64,000 bases of DNA from Glandiceps talaboti (GCF_964340395.1 NC_135551.1:21629503-21693502), one strand, 5' to 3'; shown: positions 1-14,106, counted from the first letter of the stretch. The notes: generated by a model not told the origin, from the sequence alone. Program-made: numbers and translations.

Positions 1-107
1 TATACTATTTGGGGAGTTGTGACAATCATACCTACCGATTTGTTAGTGTGGTTATTTCTTAGACTTTCGACGTCTGACAGTTTGATTTCCTCTAACTTTT
101 GTTATAG

Positions 108-3100
108 GAACATTTGTTTATTGTTAGCAGTGGTGGCTGTCGTTGTTTTCAACACATCGATGGTAAATGCTTCTGGTAAGTAGACAAAATAAAGATTTAT
201 CAAAAAACAATAATTCATTCGTATAGAGGTTTTTTATTGACACCTTACATAAAGGCTTTACTAGATTAGATCACAGAGTTCATTCAAATTTGTGACAAAA
301 AATATCAATTTGATAATGGCATCGAATAAATCCAGGTCTACATGTTCCCTCGTCTCCATTCCTAATATTGAATTGAATCTTTATTCAACCAGATATAAAT
401 GAATAGAACAAAGTTGAATATAAACTCAAGTATTACAAACCTACAATTCAAAACAAACAAAAAGAATACTGAATTATATCTGGTTTGGACTGTGGAAGTA
501 GTCCCAACGGACTAATCGAGTCCACAGCCCATAATTATTACTGCAATAAAATTTACAAAAAAGTCACAGTGTCGAGAATTAAAAAGAAAATCTATAAAGA
601 ATATACGGAAAAAAATCAAAAAAAAAATCACAAATCTGATAAGTAAGATTTTAAAGCTTTTTGAATTTAAATCTTGAATTTATTTGTTTTAGATGATATG
701 GCAGTGAATTCCAGTGTCTGACTGCAGCAAATACAATATTGTGTTGCCATTATCAGATGATCGTGTAGAATAAGTATGGGTAGGGACTTCAAAATAGGTA
801 GTAATATTTGTAGAGAAACTATTATTTAATGCGTCAAAGATAAATAGACAGGAGGATATAGAAATCTGTCTAATATCTTCCAAATTTGTAAGTTTTTAAC
901 AAAAAAATTATAAGCCGGGTCAGGTTTTGTTCCAAACACTGAAGAGAGGCTGTCGGGAGAATTTCCTGTACTACGTACCTGTCAGTGTTCGTCAACAGGA
1001 ATCCAAACAAATCAAAATGTAATCTTACATACTACTAGCAGTATACGCCAACCTGGTCGATAGGAAAAGAGGTGAACAAAGGACATTTAGTATACTATCA
1101 GCCTATTATTACGTTTAGGGTCGGCGGCTTAAACTAGGGTCGGTCGAGTTAGGCCTAAAAATATAATTGTTGGTTCCGGTTACCCGACCCCACCTAGCTT
1201 TTCACTACCGACCCTAAACTTTTTTTTTACGTATTCGACAAAAAAATAACAAAATCGCAAAAATTGTAAAGTCTCTCGAGAAATAGTAGATGCGAAAACT
1301 GCCATCAATTAAAAGAGACACTCTAAAACTATTCTTCCAATCTGTAATGGCTTTACATCTGATAGGAAGAAATAAACAACACGGAGACCATTTGGAAAAT
1401 AATGGAAAACCTGAATTAGACGTGAAAAAATTTTAATAAAATAAAATAAAAAATCTACCTACCCCACCTATTCTAAAATTAAATGTAACCGGAACCACAC
1501 AATTTTTTATTAGGCCTTATCGAAAACACATATTTTCTTACTTTTCCTTGGGTATATTTTTATTCTACATGTTCATGATGGTAGTCTTCTTCGAACACAA
1601 ATCAAGGCACGTGATTTTGCAGAAAGTCAATGTGATAATAGGAAAAGGTCACTCTATTTGAGTTTTATATTAAATGGTTTTCTCGTCAGGGACACGAGGC
1701 ACATCATACATGACATAAATATATATCTAGTTCAATTCTTCATATATTTGATTTTGCCCAATTGAATTAGGAATAATTGACTAAAAGTTAAATCAACCAG
1801 TGATAAATCAAATTCGAAAACGACACGTTTTCGTATTTTACCAATCATTACTTCCAAATAAATCTAGGTTTAAGGAAAAAAATGCTTTTATAAAAATTAG
1901 CAAAATGTAATATGAGTGTTGAAACTTTGTTTTGGTGCCCATGAATAAACAGATTGAAAATATACATCGATTGCCTTGTATGCCTCTTTTCCTCGATTAT
2001 AAGTTGTGTTTTATCCACTAATGTTTACTCTTCACTTTAGATGACATCGCTGCCACTACGTTGACATTAAAAATTCCAGATCCAACATCAAGTGGTTTTA
2101 CCAAAGATACTAATACGGACATTACGTTCACGCTAACATATACGGTAACGGGCAATGGTGGAACGCCAACGGAAGTTTTGGTCTACTTCAGTGACGGTGG
2201 GTCTACCGAATCTACTGAAGCTACTGCCACAGGTACTGGAGCTCCAGATGGTAGTACAGCTGTCACTACTGGTGGAAGTTATACTGATTTCACAGCTTCG
2301 GTCACAGTGGATGCTGATAACTGTGGTGTTTACACCAAACTATGTGCTGCTATTATATTTGAGAGTGGTAGTGAGGATGCTGATTCAGACAACGACGTGG
2401 CTTGTATTGACTTCGGAGTAGGAAGTGACAAAGCAGGCAAAAAGATATGCAACGGTACATTTACTTTGACTTTTGATTTACATTGTTACATATTAGTAGC
2501 AAGGATTTTCGTCGTGATGTATTTGTGATTTTTGTTACGTATGTTACAATGGAAGCAGGAATGCCAGAAAAGAAACAACCCGGTGATATGTAAGTTAGCG
2601 TGAAAATGAACACTTGTTGGTATCCATTACATAATTACATAAAATACTAGTATACTAGTATGTCATTCAGGTTGTTTGTGGGTGTGTGATCTACCAACAA
2701 TAAGTACACTATTGCTAAGTGAAGATTATACTTAACTATTGTGTTCATATTTGATCATTCATCAGTCGGTATAATTTGATTTGAAACTCTGAAAATTTCT
2801 CAATTATGCGATATATTAGAAAGCGATCATCATCGATTTTGATGTGCATTTATGTATAAGCAGATTCCTATCGAGATATTGTAAAATAACGCTCAGTATT
2901 CATGCTATGTTTTACATAATTTATTGTTGCTGTCATGTAGGTTTAAATCCTTTATCATTTGTCTTAATTTTCCTGAGTTCCTAATCAGATGTATCATTTT
3001 TACTCGATTATTTAGATATTGGTGCAACCACATTAGGGTTAAAAAATCCAGATCCAACAAAAGGTGGTTTTACCAAAGACGTTGAAGCGGACATTACGTT

Positions 3101-4742
3101 CGATCTAGCCTATACTGCAACTGCTGGATCCCCAACGGCTGTGAAGGTCTACTTCAGCAACGATGATGGATCGAAAAAATCTACGGAAGTTACCGCTGGT
3201 GGCGCCAATGCTCCCCCCTCAACACCTGTAGCTCTCACTGCTGCTGGTGCTTACGCCGATTTAACAGCCAAAATAACACTGGATGCTACCAACTGTGCTG
3301 CTTACACCAAACTGTGTGCTGTTATTGTACTAACACCCCGAGACACAGACGATGAGGCTTGTATCATTTTCGGCCCTGAAGCTGGCAAAGCAGGCAAAAA
3401 GATATGTAACGGTGCGTAACGTTTAATTTGCCTTGTTTATCATATCATGCATACACGGATGAATTTATTTTCAGAGGTCGAAGTGGGGATTCGTTTTGTA
3501 ATATTAACATGAAAAGGACAGCCTTGAACAGATTAAAACTGTAATCGATCATACGACAACAAACCAACTAAGTAACTATTGTCATAACACTGAACAATAT
3601 TCACTTTTAGAAGGTATCGCTGGGTTGTCAATGTCAATGAACTAAGAATTAGACACAGCTGCTGTTGAGTTGCATGTTAACATTGAACATAATTCATTAC
3701 GATTTTATCTGCCATTTATTGCGTTTAACTTTTCGCGTTTGTATGTGGAATCCAAATGTTATCATATTCATAAAAAAAGTCACTTGCTATTGAAATATTG
3801 AAAAGTAACAAAACTCATATCATTGTATGCATTCATTTCGGAATTCATTGACGAAGCACTTGGAATCAATATTCCTGAGATTTTAATCATATGTTACTGC
3901 TTTACTTCAATCAACACACAGATATCGTGGCAAGCAAGTTGATACAGACTGTTCCAGACCCAGCCAAAGAGGGATACCCAAAGGACAAAGCCACAGATGC
4001 AACATTCAAACTAGAGTACACCGTAACTGGATCCGTAAAGCCGTCGGCTGTGAAGGTCTACTTCAGCGATGATGCTGGTACTAAGAAATCTACTGATGTT
4101 ACCGCCGCGGGCACTGGAGCTCCCGATGGTACTACAGCCGTCACAACTGCTGGTAGTTATACTGGTTTAACAGCTAAAGTCACCCTGGATGGTACCAACT
4201 GCGATGCTTACACCAAACTATGTGCTGCTATCACATTTGCTACTGGTGCAGAAGATGATGATGCTGGTAATAATGCTGCCTGTGCTGTTTTTGGAGAAGG
4301 AGCTGACAAAGCAGGCAAAAAGCCATGTGGATGTAAGTACATGTACCACGTATTTGCTTGTATGAAGTAGTCTGTTGTGTGTTTAATATTACAAATAAAC
4401 TTGGTTTTGAACAATTGACTTCATCGTTTTATCTTATCTATAAATTCGCCAACTCTGGACTCACGGTAATTGCATGTCTTCATTTTTTCAATGAAGACGA
4501 ACATGCGTAATTGATAAATGATATGTACCAGATGTACATTTGTGCATATTACAGATTGTATATTATGAGATACCAGTATTGACATGTATATTAACTAATA
4601 CCACGTTGCCCCTAGCAACAGATCATTTACATACACGCTCTATCTATATTTTATTTCAGCGGGCAGTTCGGCCACCACATCGAGTACTCTAATGGCTCTA
4701 ACAATGGTCATTGGTGCTACTATGTCTTGGAGGATGTATTAA
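108..4742 (+). CDS. Gene A: secreted, probably GPI-anchored protein with three tandem four-cysteine domains (5' partial)
   Basis: Coding exons by GT-AG splicing and frame: 108-175 (signal peptide), 2041-2454, 3016-3411, 3922-4332 (three domains), 4660-4742 (tail, stop TAA 4740-4742). Exon 1 (Met plus two bases of Lys in the paralogues) lies upstream of the window. All domain introns are phase 1, so each domain is a symmetric module. Exon 2 encodes a hydrophobic signal core ending in VNAS. Each domain opens with a TTLTLK.PDP-like strand, has a VYFS motif in the middle, and ends YTKLCA, a Cys in an AC.DFG-like motif, and DKAGKK.C. The last exon gives [10 protein letters not shown], a hydrophobic stretch and SWRMY, typical of a GPI signal. 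Predicted length is about 458 residues with the missing exon. The family is not one I recognise; an Ig-like or FN3-like beta sandwich is a guess from the strand pattern. Exon structure is seen; surface location is inferred. Confidence 0.85.
176..2040 (+). other. Gene A intron between the signal and first domain exons; contains a dispersed inverted repeat
   Basis: No coding signal. Within it, 1150-1185 (TAGGCCTAAAAATATAATTG onward, then GGTTCCGGTTAC) and 1487-1521 (GTAACCGGAACCACACAATT onward) are inverted copies about 300 bp apart. A third copy occurs at 43381-43441 in the LTR-free intergenic part. This looks like a small dispersed repeat with inverted ends; class unknown. Confidence 0.5.
2041..2454 (+). 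CDS. Gene A domain exon 1
   Basis: 414 nt, phase 1 at both ends, acceptor TTTAG, donor G|GTACAT. Encodes D-D-I-A-A-T-T-L-T-L-K and then a ~137-residue domain with cysteines spaced C-x6-C-x19-C-x14-C. The loop between Cys2 and Cys3 is very acidic (ESGSEDADSDND). The reading frame stays open past the donor for 74 nt to a stop at 2526-2528, adding a hydrophobic tail (see findings). Confidence 0.85.
3016..3411 (+). CDS. Gene A domain exon 2
   Basis: 396 nt, phase 1-1, acceptor TTTAG. The donor is the weaker GTGCGT, and read-through here meets a stop at once, unlike exon 1. It keeps the four cysteines and the AGKKICNG-like end, but the Cys2-Cys3 loop is shorter (TPRDTDDE). The first part is in frame with the domain opening although no Met precedes it, as expected of an internal exon. 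Confidence 0.83.
3922..4332 (+). CDS. Gene A domain exon 3
   Basis: 411 nt, acceptor CACAG, donor T|GTAAGT, phase 1-1. It starts D-I-V-A-S-K-L rather than the usual A-T-T-L-T-L, so this is the most divergent N-terminal strand of the family. Core motifs [16 protein letters not shown] and DKAGKKPC are intact. The loop between Cys2 and Cys3 is acidic (TGAEDDDAG). Confidence 0.83.
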
Positions 4743-5036
4743 AAAAAGGTAAACTCATTTGCAATTTGTACATTTGCTATTTGTAAAATTCCCACGTTTA
4801 AAGAGTTCCCATCCACAGAACGCCGTAGAGTTTAATTTGACCACATCTTGTGTGTTTGATTGTTTGCTGTTTTAATCTATGACGGGAATTCTTTGATGCG
4901 AACCAATACTACTCAACCTCTAAGATATATGGAGAGTGATATCGCGTAGAATGTGAAAATTGTGTATGGGGTACGGTGTATGGCGGGGTCTTTGTCCAAA
5001 ATGAGACATTTAAGCCACATTGGATAAGTTATAGGC

Positions 5037-5075
<39 letters not shown>

Positions 5076-5508
5076 CCCAATGGAGATGCAACATGAATTA
5101 CAAAATAACAGTAAACATTGTCTGCCACAAAAACGATAGTTGGTAATATTGAATGAACTTCGTAGAACAGTGTTTCCACCACAGCGCTGGTGCCTACATA
5201 GACAATAATAGACTCTAAGAAGCGTAAAACAGATTTAAAGGAAGAAGGAAAAATAAGAAATGGGAAATCTAAAGGGGTAAAGACTGCATTTTGTTTAAAC
5301 TGAAAGTTCATACTTTGTTGTTTCTTATACTCTCAGGCTACTAAAAAGCTGATGTCTGTATTTGTATAAACTACAGCAAAGAGCCAGTATATATTGAGCA
5401 TTGAGATTGTTCAACACCGTGTCCCACATTTTTAAAAAGTTACATAATGTAAATAACATAATGCAATTTAGTTTGATTGTTTCAACTAGTTTCTTGTTTT
5501 CTTTACAG
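4743..5508 (+). other. Gene A 3'UTR intron with a (TTG)n microsatellite
   Basis: A donor AAG|GTAAAC follows the stop by 6 nt (exon end 4748), and an acceptor CTTTACAG ends at 5508. The paralogues C and D keep the same donor position and acceptor. Inside lies a TTG tract at 5038-5072; its complement makes a spurious polyglutamine ORF. Confidence 0.7.
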
Positions 5509-6950
<1,442 letters not shown>

Positions 6951-7017
6951 ACGACAGTGTAAAAATGGTTCCCTTTAGTGTATGTTAGTCAACTGATCAG
7001 CTTGCTATTTGTATGTA

Positions 7018-7022
7018 TTATT

Positions 7023-7056
<34 letters not shown>

Positions 7057-7325
7057 TTGTTGAACGTAGCCATGCATATGTTTCCAACTAGACTCCCTAG
7101 TTCTAGTTAGTTTCACTGAGACAGTCTTGTCTTTAACATTGTCTGTCCTGTATTCCATGTCTTGAGACAAGAAGACGAGGAACTTCACCCAATCCCTACG
7201 AAAACATCCTCCTAATAACAAAACAAACAAACCAAAATAAAAAACACACCAGTCATTCATGAATGTGTAGGCAGTCTATGTGTGTTCAGATAGGTCAGGT
7301 CAGGTCAGGTCAGGTCAGGTCAGAA
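7018..7325. repeat. Microsatellites: (TTG)n and a TCAGG pentanucleotide run
   Basis: TTG repeats at 7019-7053 and six consecutive AGGTC units around 7291-7322. The sequence between is unremarkable. An overlapping minus-strand ORF is only the CAA translation. Confidence 0.8.
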
Positions 7326-9200
7326 TAGCTCAGGTTAACTATAACTTAGTGTTCACTCATTGTTATTCTAATTTTGTAAATAACCACAGGTATATATATG
7401 TATTACACCTCAATTGGTAATGGTTGAAAGGTGAACTGAAAGTAATGTGAGGTTACAGATCACACTGATCGTTCAGTCCCCATACACTCGTCATTACTGC
7501 TTCAAATAAAGCACACTATACTGTAGGAGCAACGGTCATATTGTTTTTGTTTTTTCTTAAACTGAATCTGGTGTGCTGTAAAATCTAAGTTTAGAAAATA
7601 AACTTGTGAAAAAATTGCGCAGGGATCATATGTGAACAAACTGAGTGCGACTTCATTTCTTTAAGTGTGTCATTAGTATAGTGAATTTCTTCCATTGAAA
7701 TATATCAATATGACGAGAAAGGTAGACACAGATTTTAGTACCATTTCTCAAGGGCATTGAGGTGAATACCGTATCTGTCAAAACACACCTCCAAATATTG
7801 ATTAAATATTATCCCATGAAATTCCATTTCTCCTTGATTGATGGAATCTATACTGTAACTAAAATGGTTAGTGTATACCATATGAAAGTTAAGAAGAGGA
7901 ATTGTCTTGCCCCCCCCCCCCAGTGCATCCTTCCCACATTGATAATGATGTCATAGGAGACATTCTAGATATTGTTTACACCCAGGGATGACGTCACAGC
8001 GTTGAAATTGTCACAACTTGACTAATTTGCTTGGATCATCACATGAATGCTAGCTATTCCAAACTGTCTTCAGGACAAATAGTGGCTTCGTATATGAATA
8101 CCTTGGCTACCGTTTGTTGAATTTGAATCAACCTGTTTTATAATTTTGTCAAAAGTGTTAATTTTGCTAAACTTTCTGGTGTCATCAGTCTACAACAATT
8201 CATGTGTTTGATGGTTGTTCCCCCCCCCCCAAATAAATATTACTAAGAAATAAATAGGAAATGAATAGTTACAACTTTTTGTCAACTGCTATAAAGAACA
8301 GGTGTACTTTATAATTAGGAAGTATTTTCAACCAGTTGGTTATTAACACTATATCTGAAATTCCTTGGCGGATATTGGTATATTATGGGATATAACCTTT
8401 GTCAATATTAGGGCATTATAGTAAACATAGTTCAGTATGTATTACAACGTGTCCTTATTCTATTGAATATCCCAAATGTACTTAGTGCTGTATTTCGAAA
8501 TGATCATGAACAAACAAACGTAACATGCCAAAGTGAGATCTCGTTGCAAAGTGTAAAATTCACCTATAATTATAATTAGAGCACGGGCATGAGGCAACAA
8601 TTCTGGTGTCTATTAACAACTGACTAATATGAAGAAAGACAAGTTCCGTCAATTTCTTGTTTTTAATTATTTCAATATCTTTAATTAATACTAAATATCT
8701 AATTACAATACACAAAGAAATACAAGCAGTAACTCGATCGAATCGCCCTGGAATTAAATATAAATACGGCGGACTGGAACACACTGTACCGATTGAACAG
8801 CGCCTCCAACGGTGGTAGTATTTACTCCTCTCCCTTGTCGCTCGATCGTTTAGCTCGAGCGAGCGAATCAAATCTTGGCAAACGTCCATGAAAATACTGG
8901 AATGTGAAAATTAATCTATGAGCTCAGTATTTGCTAATTTGCTTTAAAAAAAAGAGTATACCACTAGTACTACATTTGACTGTGATAACTGTAAGGGTTT
9001 TACTTAAATAAAATAAGAATGAAAATGTTATTATGAGAAAGAATTTGCAAACACTAACAAGGGCATGCATAATAGTGAAATCTATTGATGGGGTCTTGTT
9101 TTTTTTTAGCTTCAGTTTATGAATGGAAAGCGTAACGATTGCCAACCAGCAACTGTAATTTTCATACCTACAAAATTCCTTCAAGTCCTGTTTCCGGTAC
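7326..9200. other. Intergenic stretch without recognised content
   Basis: Both strands show only short frames with no family signature. Poly-C runs at 7909-7921 and 8221-8230 are simple sequence. I see no gene, RNA or transposon here. Confidence 0.5.
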
Positions 9201-9207
9201 TACTACT

Positions 9208-9283
<76 letters not shown>
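9201..9283. repeat. (CTA)(CAA)n microsatellite
   Basis: A few CTA units run into about 25 uninterrupted CAA units. The polyglutamine ORF across it has no coding support. Confidence 0.9.
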
Positions 9284-9311
9284 GTTACAACTGGTAATTG
9301 CATGAATTGAT

Positions 9312-11215
9312 TAGAGTGGTTTAGATACACGTTTGAACGCCTACGTGTACAAGAGCATTATCGTGCAGGCGTAATGACGCGTACAAAGTTGTATTTAGTT
9401 ACGCGTTCAGAACACAAACGTGAAAGACACGCGCGCGCGAGTTGACGTCTTCTGTCCATAAACGCCACACACGTACACGACTGTTGTTTTCTAAACATGT
9501 CAGTATTTTTTTCATTTTCCCCACAAATACACAAACGGAAAACCGAACAATTTGTTTACAGTTGTGCTTCCGAACTTTGATATAAAAAAATACGACATTT
9601 AATACGAGAACCAGATTTAAACTGAATGCCTCCCGTAAGGGAATCACTAATTATGCAAATAAAATTAAAAAAATTAAAAAAACTATGGTAACAGGCTTTG
9701 TTTTTGGACAAGCGTGCTTTCTTAAGATAATGTATGTGCCATATTATGCGGAATTCGAAGAGTGCATGACACTGCTCAATTACTGAATATCGTTCATTAT
9801 TCAAAATACTCATTAAAAGGTAAAAGTTGTAGCAACAAACTTCATAGGACAGGTGCGTATTATTATGGTTGATATATGTATCATATTATACGAAATTTGA
9901 AGCTTGCATTTTTAAGATACAACGTAGTTACCTAAAATCATTAATTATGCAAATATTTCATAAAAACTGTACGCTATAGCACCAAATTTTATAGGACGTA
10001 CCTGCTTTGTTGTGGTTAACATTATGTACTAATTTGTCTTGAAATTGAAGTATTCAATCTTAAGATATAGTCTAATTACTGAAAATCATTAATTATGTAA
10101 ATTATCCATTAACACTGTAAGGTACATCAACTGACTTTATAGGACATACACAATTTTTTATGGTTAATGTATGTACTGAATTGTATTGACATTGAAGTAT
10201 GCAGTCTTAAGATAAAGCCTAATTACCAAGAATAATTAATTATGCAAATTATTCATTAACACTGAAAGGTACATCAACCAGCTTTACAGGACATGTGCGA
10301 TTGTTATTGTTAACATGTGTACTGAAATATATTGAAATTGAAGTATGCAGTCGTAAGATATAGCCTAATTACCAAGAATAATTAATTATGCAAATTATTC
10401 ATTAACACTGAAACGTAAACAAACAAGCTTTACAGGACATATGTGATTGTTATGGTTAACGTGTGTACTGAATTATATTGGAATTGAAGTATGTATTCTC
10501 AAGATATAGCCTAATTACTGAAAATCATTAATTATGCAAATTATTCATTAAAACTGTACGGTGCATCAACAAACTTGATAGGACATATATGTTCTCTTAT
10601 GGTTAACGTATGTACTAAATTATGATGAATTTGAAGTATGTATTCTTAAGATATAGCCTAATTACCAAAAATAATTAATTATGCAAAGTATTCATTAACG
10701 CTGTAAGATACATCTACGAATTTTATAGGACAAATGTATGTTGTTATGTTGAACGAATATACTAAATTATATTGAAATTGAAGTATGCAGTCCTAAGATA
10801 TTGCGTAATTAGTTGATTTCATGAATATGCAAATTTCTCTAATTAAACATTAACAGATCTGTCTCAAAACCTAATCAGGTCTAGCTATTACCCTAAAGAT
10901 TATAAATCCCAAATTTCATTACAATTGAGCCAGCCGATTTTTAGAAAATGATGACACAGACACACAGACAGACAGACAGACGGACAGACAGACACACAGA
11001 CACACAGACACACCTTCCCCTTTTAATACCTCCCGTACCCTTACGGGAGGTAAAAATGACTCTTTAACGTATTACTATTAAGAGTTACGTGTAGACCGCC
11101 ATTTTGACGTAGCATCGTCTGATCCAGAACGCGTTGGTTGCTTCAAATCACGTGACTATGACGCTACACGTATAGCACACACGTAAATACGCGCATCTAA
11201 ACATCTCTAATATTA
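9312..11215. mobile_element. TIR element (MITE-like), split by a second nested element
   Basis: The left end reads GTTTAGATACACGT and the right end, reversed, GTTTAGATGCGCGTATT, an imperfect terminal inverted repeat. Both ends recur in a shorter copy at 23459-24100 (TTTAGATACATTATCGTGCA on the left; ATACGCGCATCTAAACCTCT on the right), which lacks the insertion. Comparing the copies shows that about 1.4 kb (9620-11055) was inserted here. No transposase; class not assigned. Confidence 0.6.
9620..11055. mobile_element. Nested element with 13-bp TIRs and a ~147-bp tandem array
   Basis: Ends are exact inverted repeats: CCTCCCGTAAGGG near 9629 and CCCTTACGGGAGG near 11038-11051. Inside, the motif ATTAATTATGCAAAT (or one-base variants) starts at 9646, 9940, 10088, 10234, 10381, 10527, 10674 and about 10821: steps of 146-148 bp plus one double step. 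A CAGA/CACA microsatellite lies before the right end. Related left ends occur near 20118 and 50159, and single array units occur at about 12000-12230. Non-coding, non-autonomous. Confidence 0.7.
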
Positions 11216-11999
11216 GTGTAGTTGGACTAGTGATACTTGTTTGTCCTTACAAACCCAGTAATTTTCATTTATTTTCCAAAATGCTAAGAATGACATAGAC
11301 AATAGAATTAACATGTCGAATTTAGTAATTAGTAATACAGTTACTATTCAAAAGTTTGTCAACAAATAATTATGGTAAGGCTTTCAGAAATCTGTCTTTC
11401 CACCTGTAATTTATTGCAACATTAATTTATTGCAACATCACTAGAACATTATTGTTCTAAACATCATGCTACAATATATCATGTAAATGTTACCGTATGA
11501 TATTATTACAAAATCTACACATACTATTTCGAAATACGTTTTTATTGAGTGGTAAACTAATGACGATAAACATCGTGTTTTGCATTCAGCAACTTAGCAA
11601 AAACACAATAGTATTCGAACCTTTGACCCCCCCCCCCCAGCCACAGCTTATTTTAAACGTAACGGTTACAAATCATTCATGCATTTTGTACAATCTTTGT
11701 CGTTTTGAACACATGTGTACGTGTTGCAAAGGGTCATAGTTCAAATAATATTTTTTATAACCACCAGATCTGAATAAATCGCATTTTGTTCGGTGAGCTA
11801 CAACACAACTTCAGTTTTAATTATAGTAGATATGTAGCCGTGGTATATAGGGCGCCCTCACTCTGTCTATATTTTATACCTTTGTTTTTAGTGCTGAATT
11901 ATGTATGCAAATATTGTTGGTACCAGTTGTCATTTATGCTGAAACATGCAAATACACTATCATTTCATATATATAAACCATGACAATGCGGACTTATCC

Positions 12000-12235
12000 T
12001 ATTCAGTTTGTTGCCATAGCTTTTATTTTAATGAGCAGTTTGCATAATTAATGATTTTTTATAGATGTGTGCTTTGTCATGGTTGATGTATGTACCAAAT
12101 GTTGCAAAATTTGAAAGCAATTTCAGCAATCATTAATTAATTATGCAAATTATTCATTAAAATTATTAGCTACATCAATAAACTACAACATAATGCACAC
12201 CCATCGAATATCATGGCAATCGGTCTGGTTTTTTT
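12000..12235. repeat. Isolated, diverged unit of the ~147-bp repeat
   Basis: Contains GGTTGATGTATGTACCAAAT and CATTAATTAATTATGCAAAT in the order and spacing seen in the 9.6-11.0 kb array. It is followed by a (CA)n tract at 12251-12306. Confidence 0.55.
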
Positions 12236-12247
12236 ACTTTTAAGTTG

Positions 12248-12250
<3 letters not shown>

Positions 12251-12306
<56 letters not shown>
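12251..12306. repeat. (CA)n microsatellite
   Basis: About 28 uninterrupted CA units just upstream of the gene B promoter. Confidence 0.95.
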
Positions 12307-12308
<2 letters not shown>

Positions 12309-12435
12309 TGCCATGCCTATAGCACTACTGAACCTTATCAGTTCAGTTGTGCTAAAAAACCGAAATAAAGTCACATTTCTAATTGATATGGCATCTTTTC
12401 GCATGTATACGAGCCTTGTTGTTGATACACATGCC

Positions 12436-12639
12436 GTAGCATAGCAACCACATTTTGTTGTTGTTCTCAACACATGTCACACCTTGTTTGAAGTTGTTTA
12501 ACCTCAGTGCGTAAACAGTTCAAAGGACATGCCCACAGTACAGAAGCCTGTAAATAAAGTGAAGTTTGTTGCTTTGACGTCTACAGTTAAGTCGAAGTGT
12601 TGTTGAAGATAGTGGAAGAGATATCAGGGTCAAAATGAA
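12436..12639 (+). promoter_or_regulatory. Gene B promoter and 5'UTR
   Basis: GTAGCATAGCAACCA at 12436-12450 is identical to the gene D promoter and resembles an RFX X-box. GCGTAAACAGTT follows, with a forkhead-type GTAAACA at 12511-12517. A TATA-like TAAATAAAG is at 12551-12559, ahead of a 5'UTR resembling those of C and D. The CCAAT present at the equivalent place in D (ACCAATCAGCGTAAAC) is changed here (ACCTCAGTGCGTAAAC). Site names rest on consensus resemblance only. Confidence 0.6.
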
Positions 12640-14075
12640 GTAAGTTTTGATTACGTGGACATATACACAAACACAAACAGACAATTCTAACAATTCTAAA
12701 GATTTTACATTGAGGGGTTGGACTACGTGACAGGTTATGTTCATGCTATGCTTTGTTGCACACTTATCAGTCGTCACTATGTCCTGGAGTAACCTCGGCC
12801 CGTACTATGCATCGCTACCATGCGTCCATCCATCCGCCTGTGTGTTTGTGGTCAGCAATATCTCTGACATCCATACCGCAATTTCAACCAAACTTGACAC
12901 AAATTTCACCCACTATAGTGTGAATCTGCCCGTCTTTTAATTTGTAATGTTTGACCTTTACGACAAACTGGCGGCATCTTTGTCCTATAAATGCACACTT
13001 TCATACATATACAGACACGACACAATTGTCTACCCCACATCCCACATAATATACAGTAAACTTCTGATAAGACATTGGTTTTTGACATTTACCAGCATTT
13101 TCAAGGTCAAATAGCCCAAATTTGTTTTGTTTTTACCATAACCCAGGAAGTTGGAGACTCCATTCAAGTGTACAAAACCATGTTATCATACATAAGCTTT
13201 CTTTTTTTGTATTCCCTGAACTTTGAACTTCATATCCAAATTCAAATAGAAAATAGCCCAATACTTTAGGACGTTTTGTATCTAGAGACACCATTCACAT
13301 GTTTCCACCTATGTTTATCAAGGCAAGTTTTCAAGCATTAAGCTTTATACTTAGAGAGTCTGACTGACATAATTCAAATGTGTACCCGCACATTGTTAGA
13401 AGTAAGCTTACTATTTTGACAGACTTCGATTCTGGCCTTGAACTTCATCTTCAAGGTCAAATTCAAATTTGCTAAATAACTTTGAAATTTTGCTAATGGG
13501 TCACTAATCAAATTGTCTACACCAATATTACAAGGAGTGACCTTACTGATAACATTGTAGGACTATATTACAGGCACTAGTTAACAGCAAAATGCATGTT
13601 GCGCAGGGGCTATGTCTTGACTTGTTTAGTGGAGATGTTGTGAACATTTCCGCAAGTCCAGGTGTATTACTTTTCCGCTGATGCAACAAGTACGTCTTTG
13701 CCGTTATCGTAAGGAGGTTTGTGTTTTTTACCGTGATGTATTTGGGAAGATTATCTCAAATTCGTTTAATGGATTTGTAGCAATTGTTTATAATGCCTGA
13801 CACGTTTTTATCAATTTGGTTTTTTTTTGTCTAGGAACCTCTGTATATTACTACCAGTCTTAGTTGCTGTAGTCGCTTTCTTCAACATATCGATGACAAA
13901 TGCTAGTAAGTAGAAAATTCAATCAAAGTGCAATGTCATCATCTTGAAGGATGGGTGAAACGTCACGATGCATTGAATTTACTTGTTTTACCCAGTTTGC
14001 TTACAAATCACTACCTCTATGTATGTATGCATGTATGTATGTATGTATGTATGTATGTATGTATGTATGTATGTA

Positions 14076-14106
<31 letters not shown>

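Noticed and set aside
4913-5311. 132-codon minus-strand ORF with polyglutamine
   Set aside because: Lies in the gene A 3'UTR intron over a TTG tract; not preserved in gene C or D introns.
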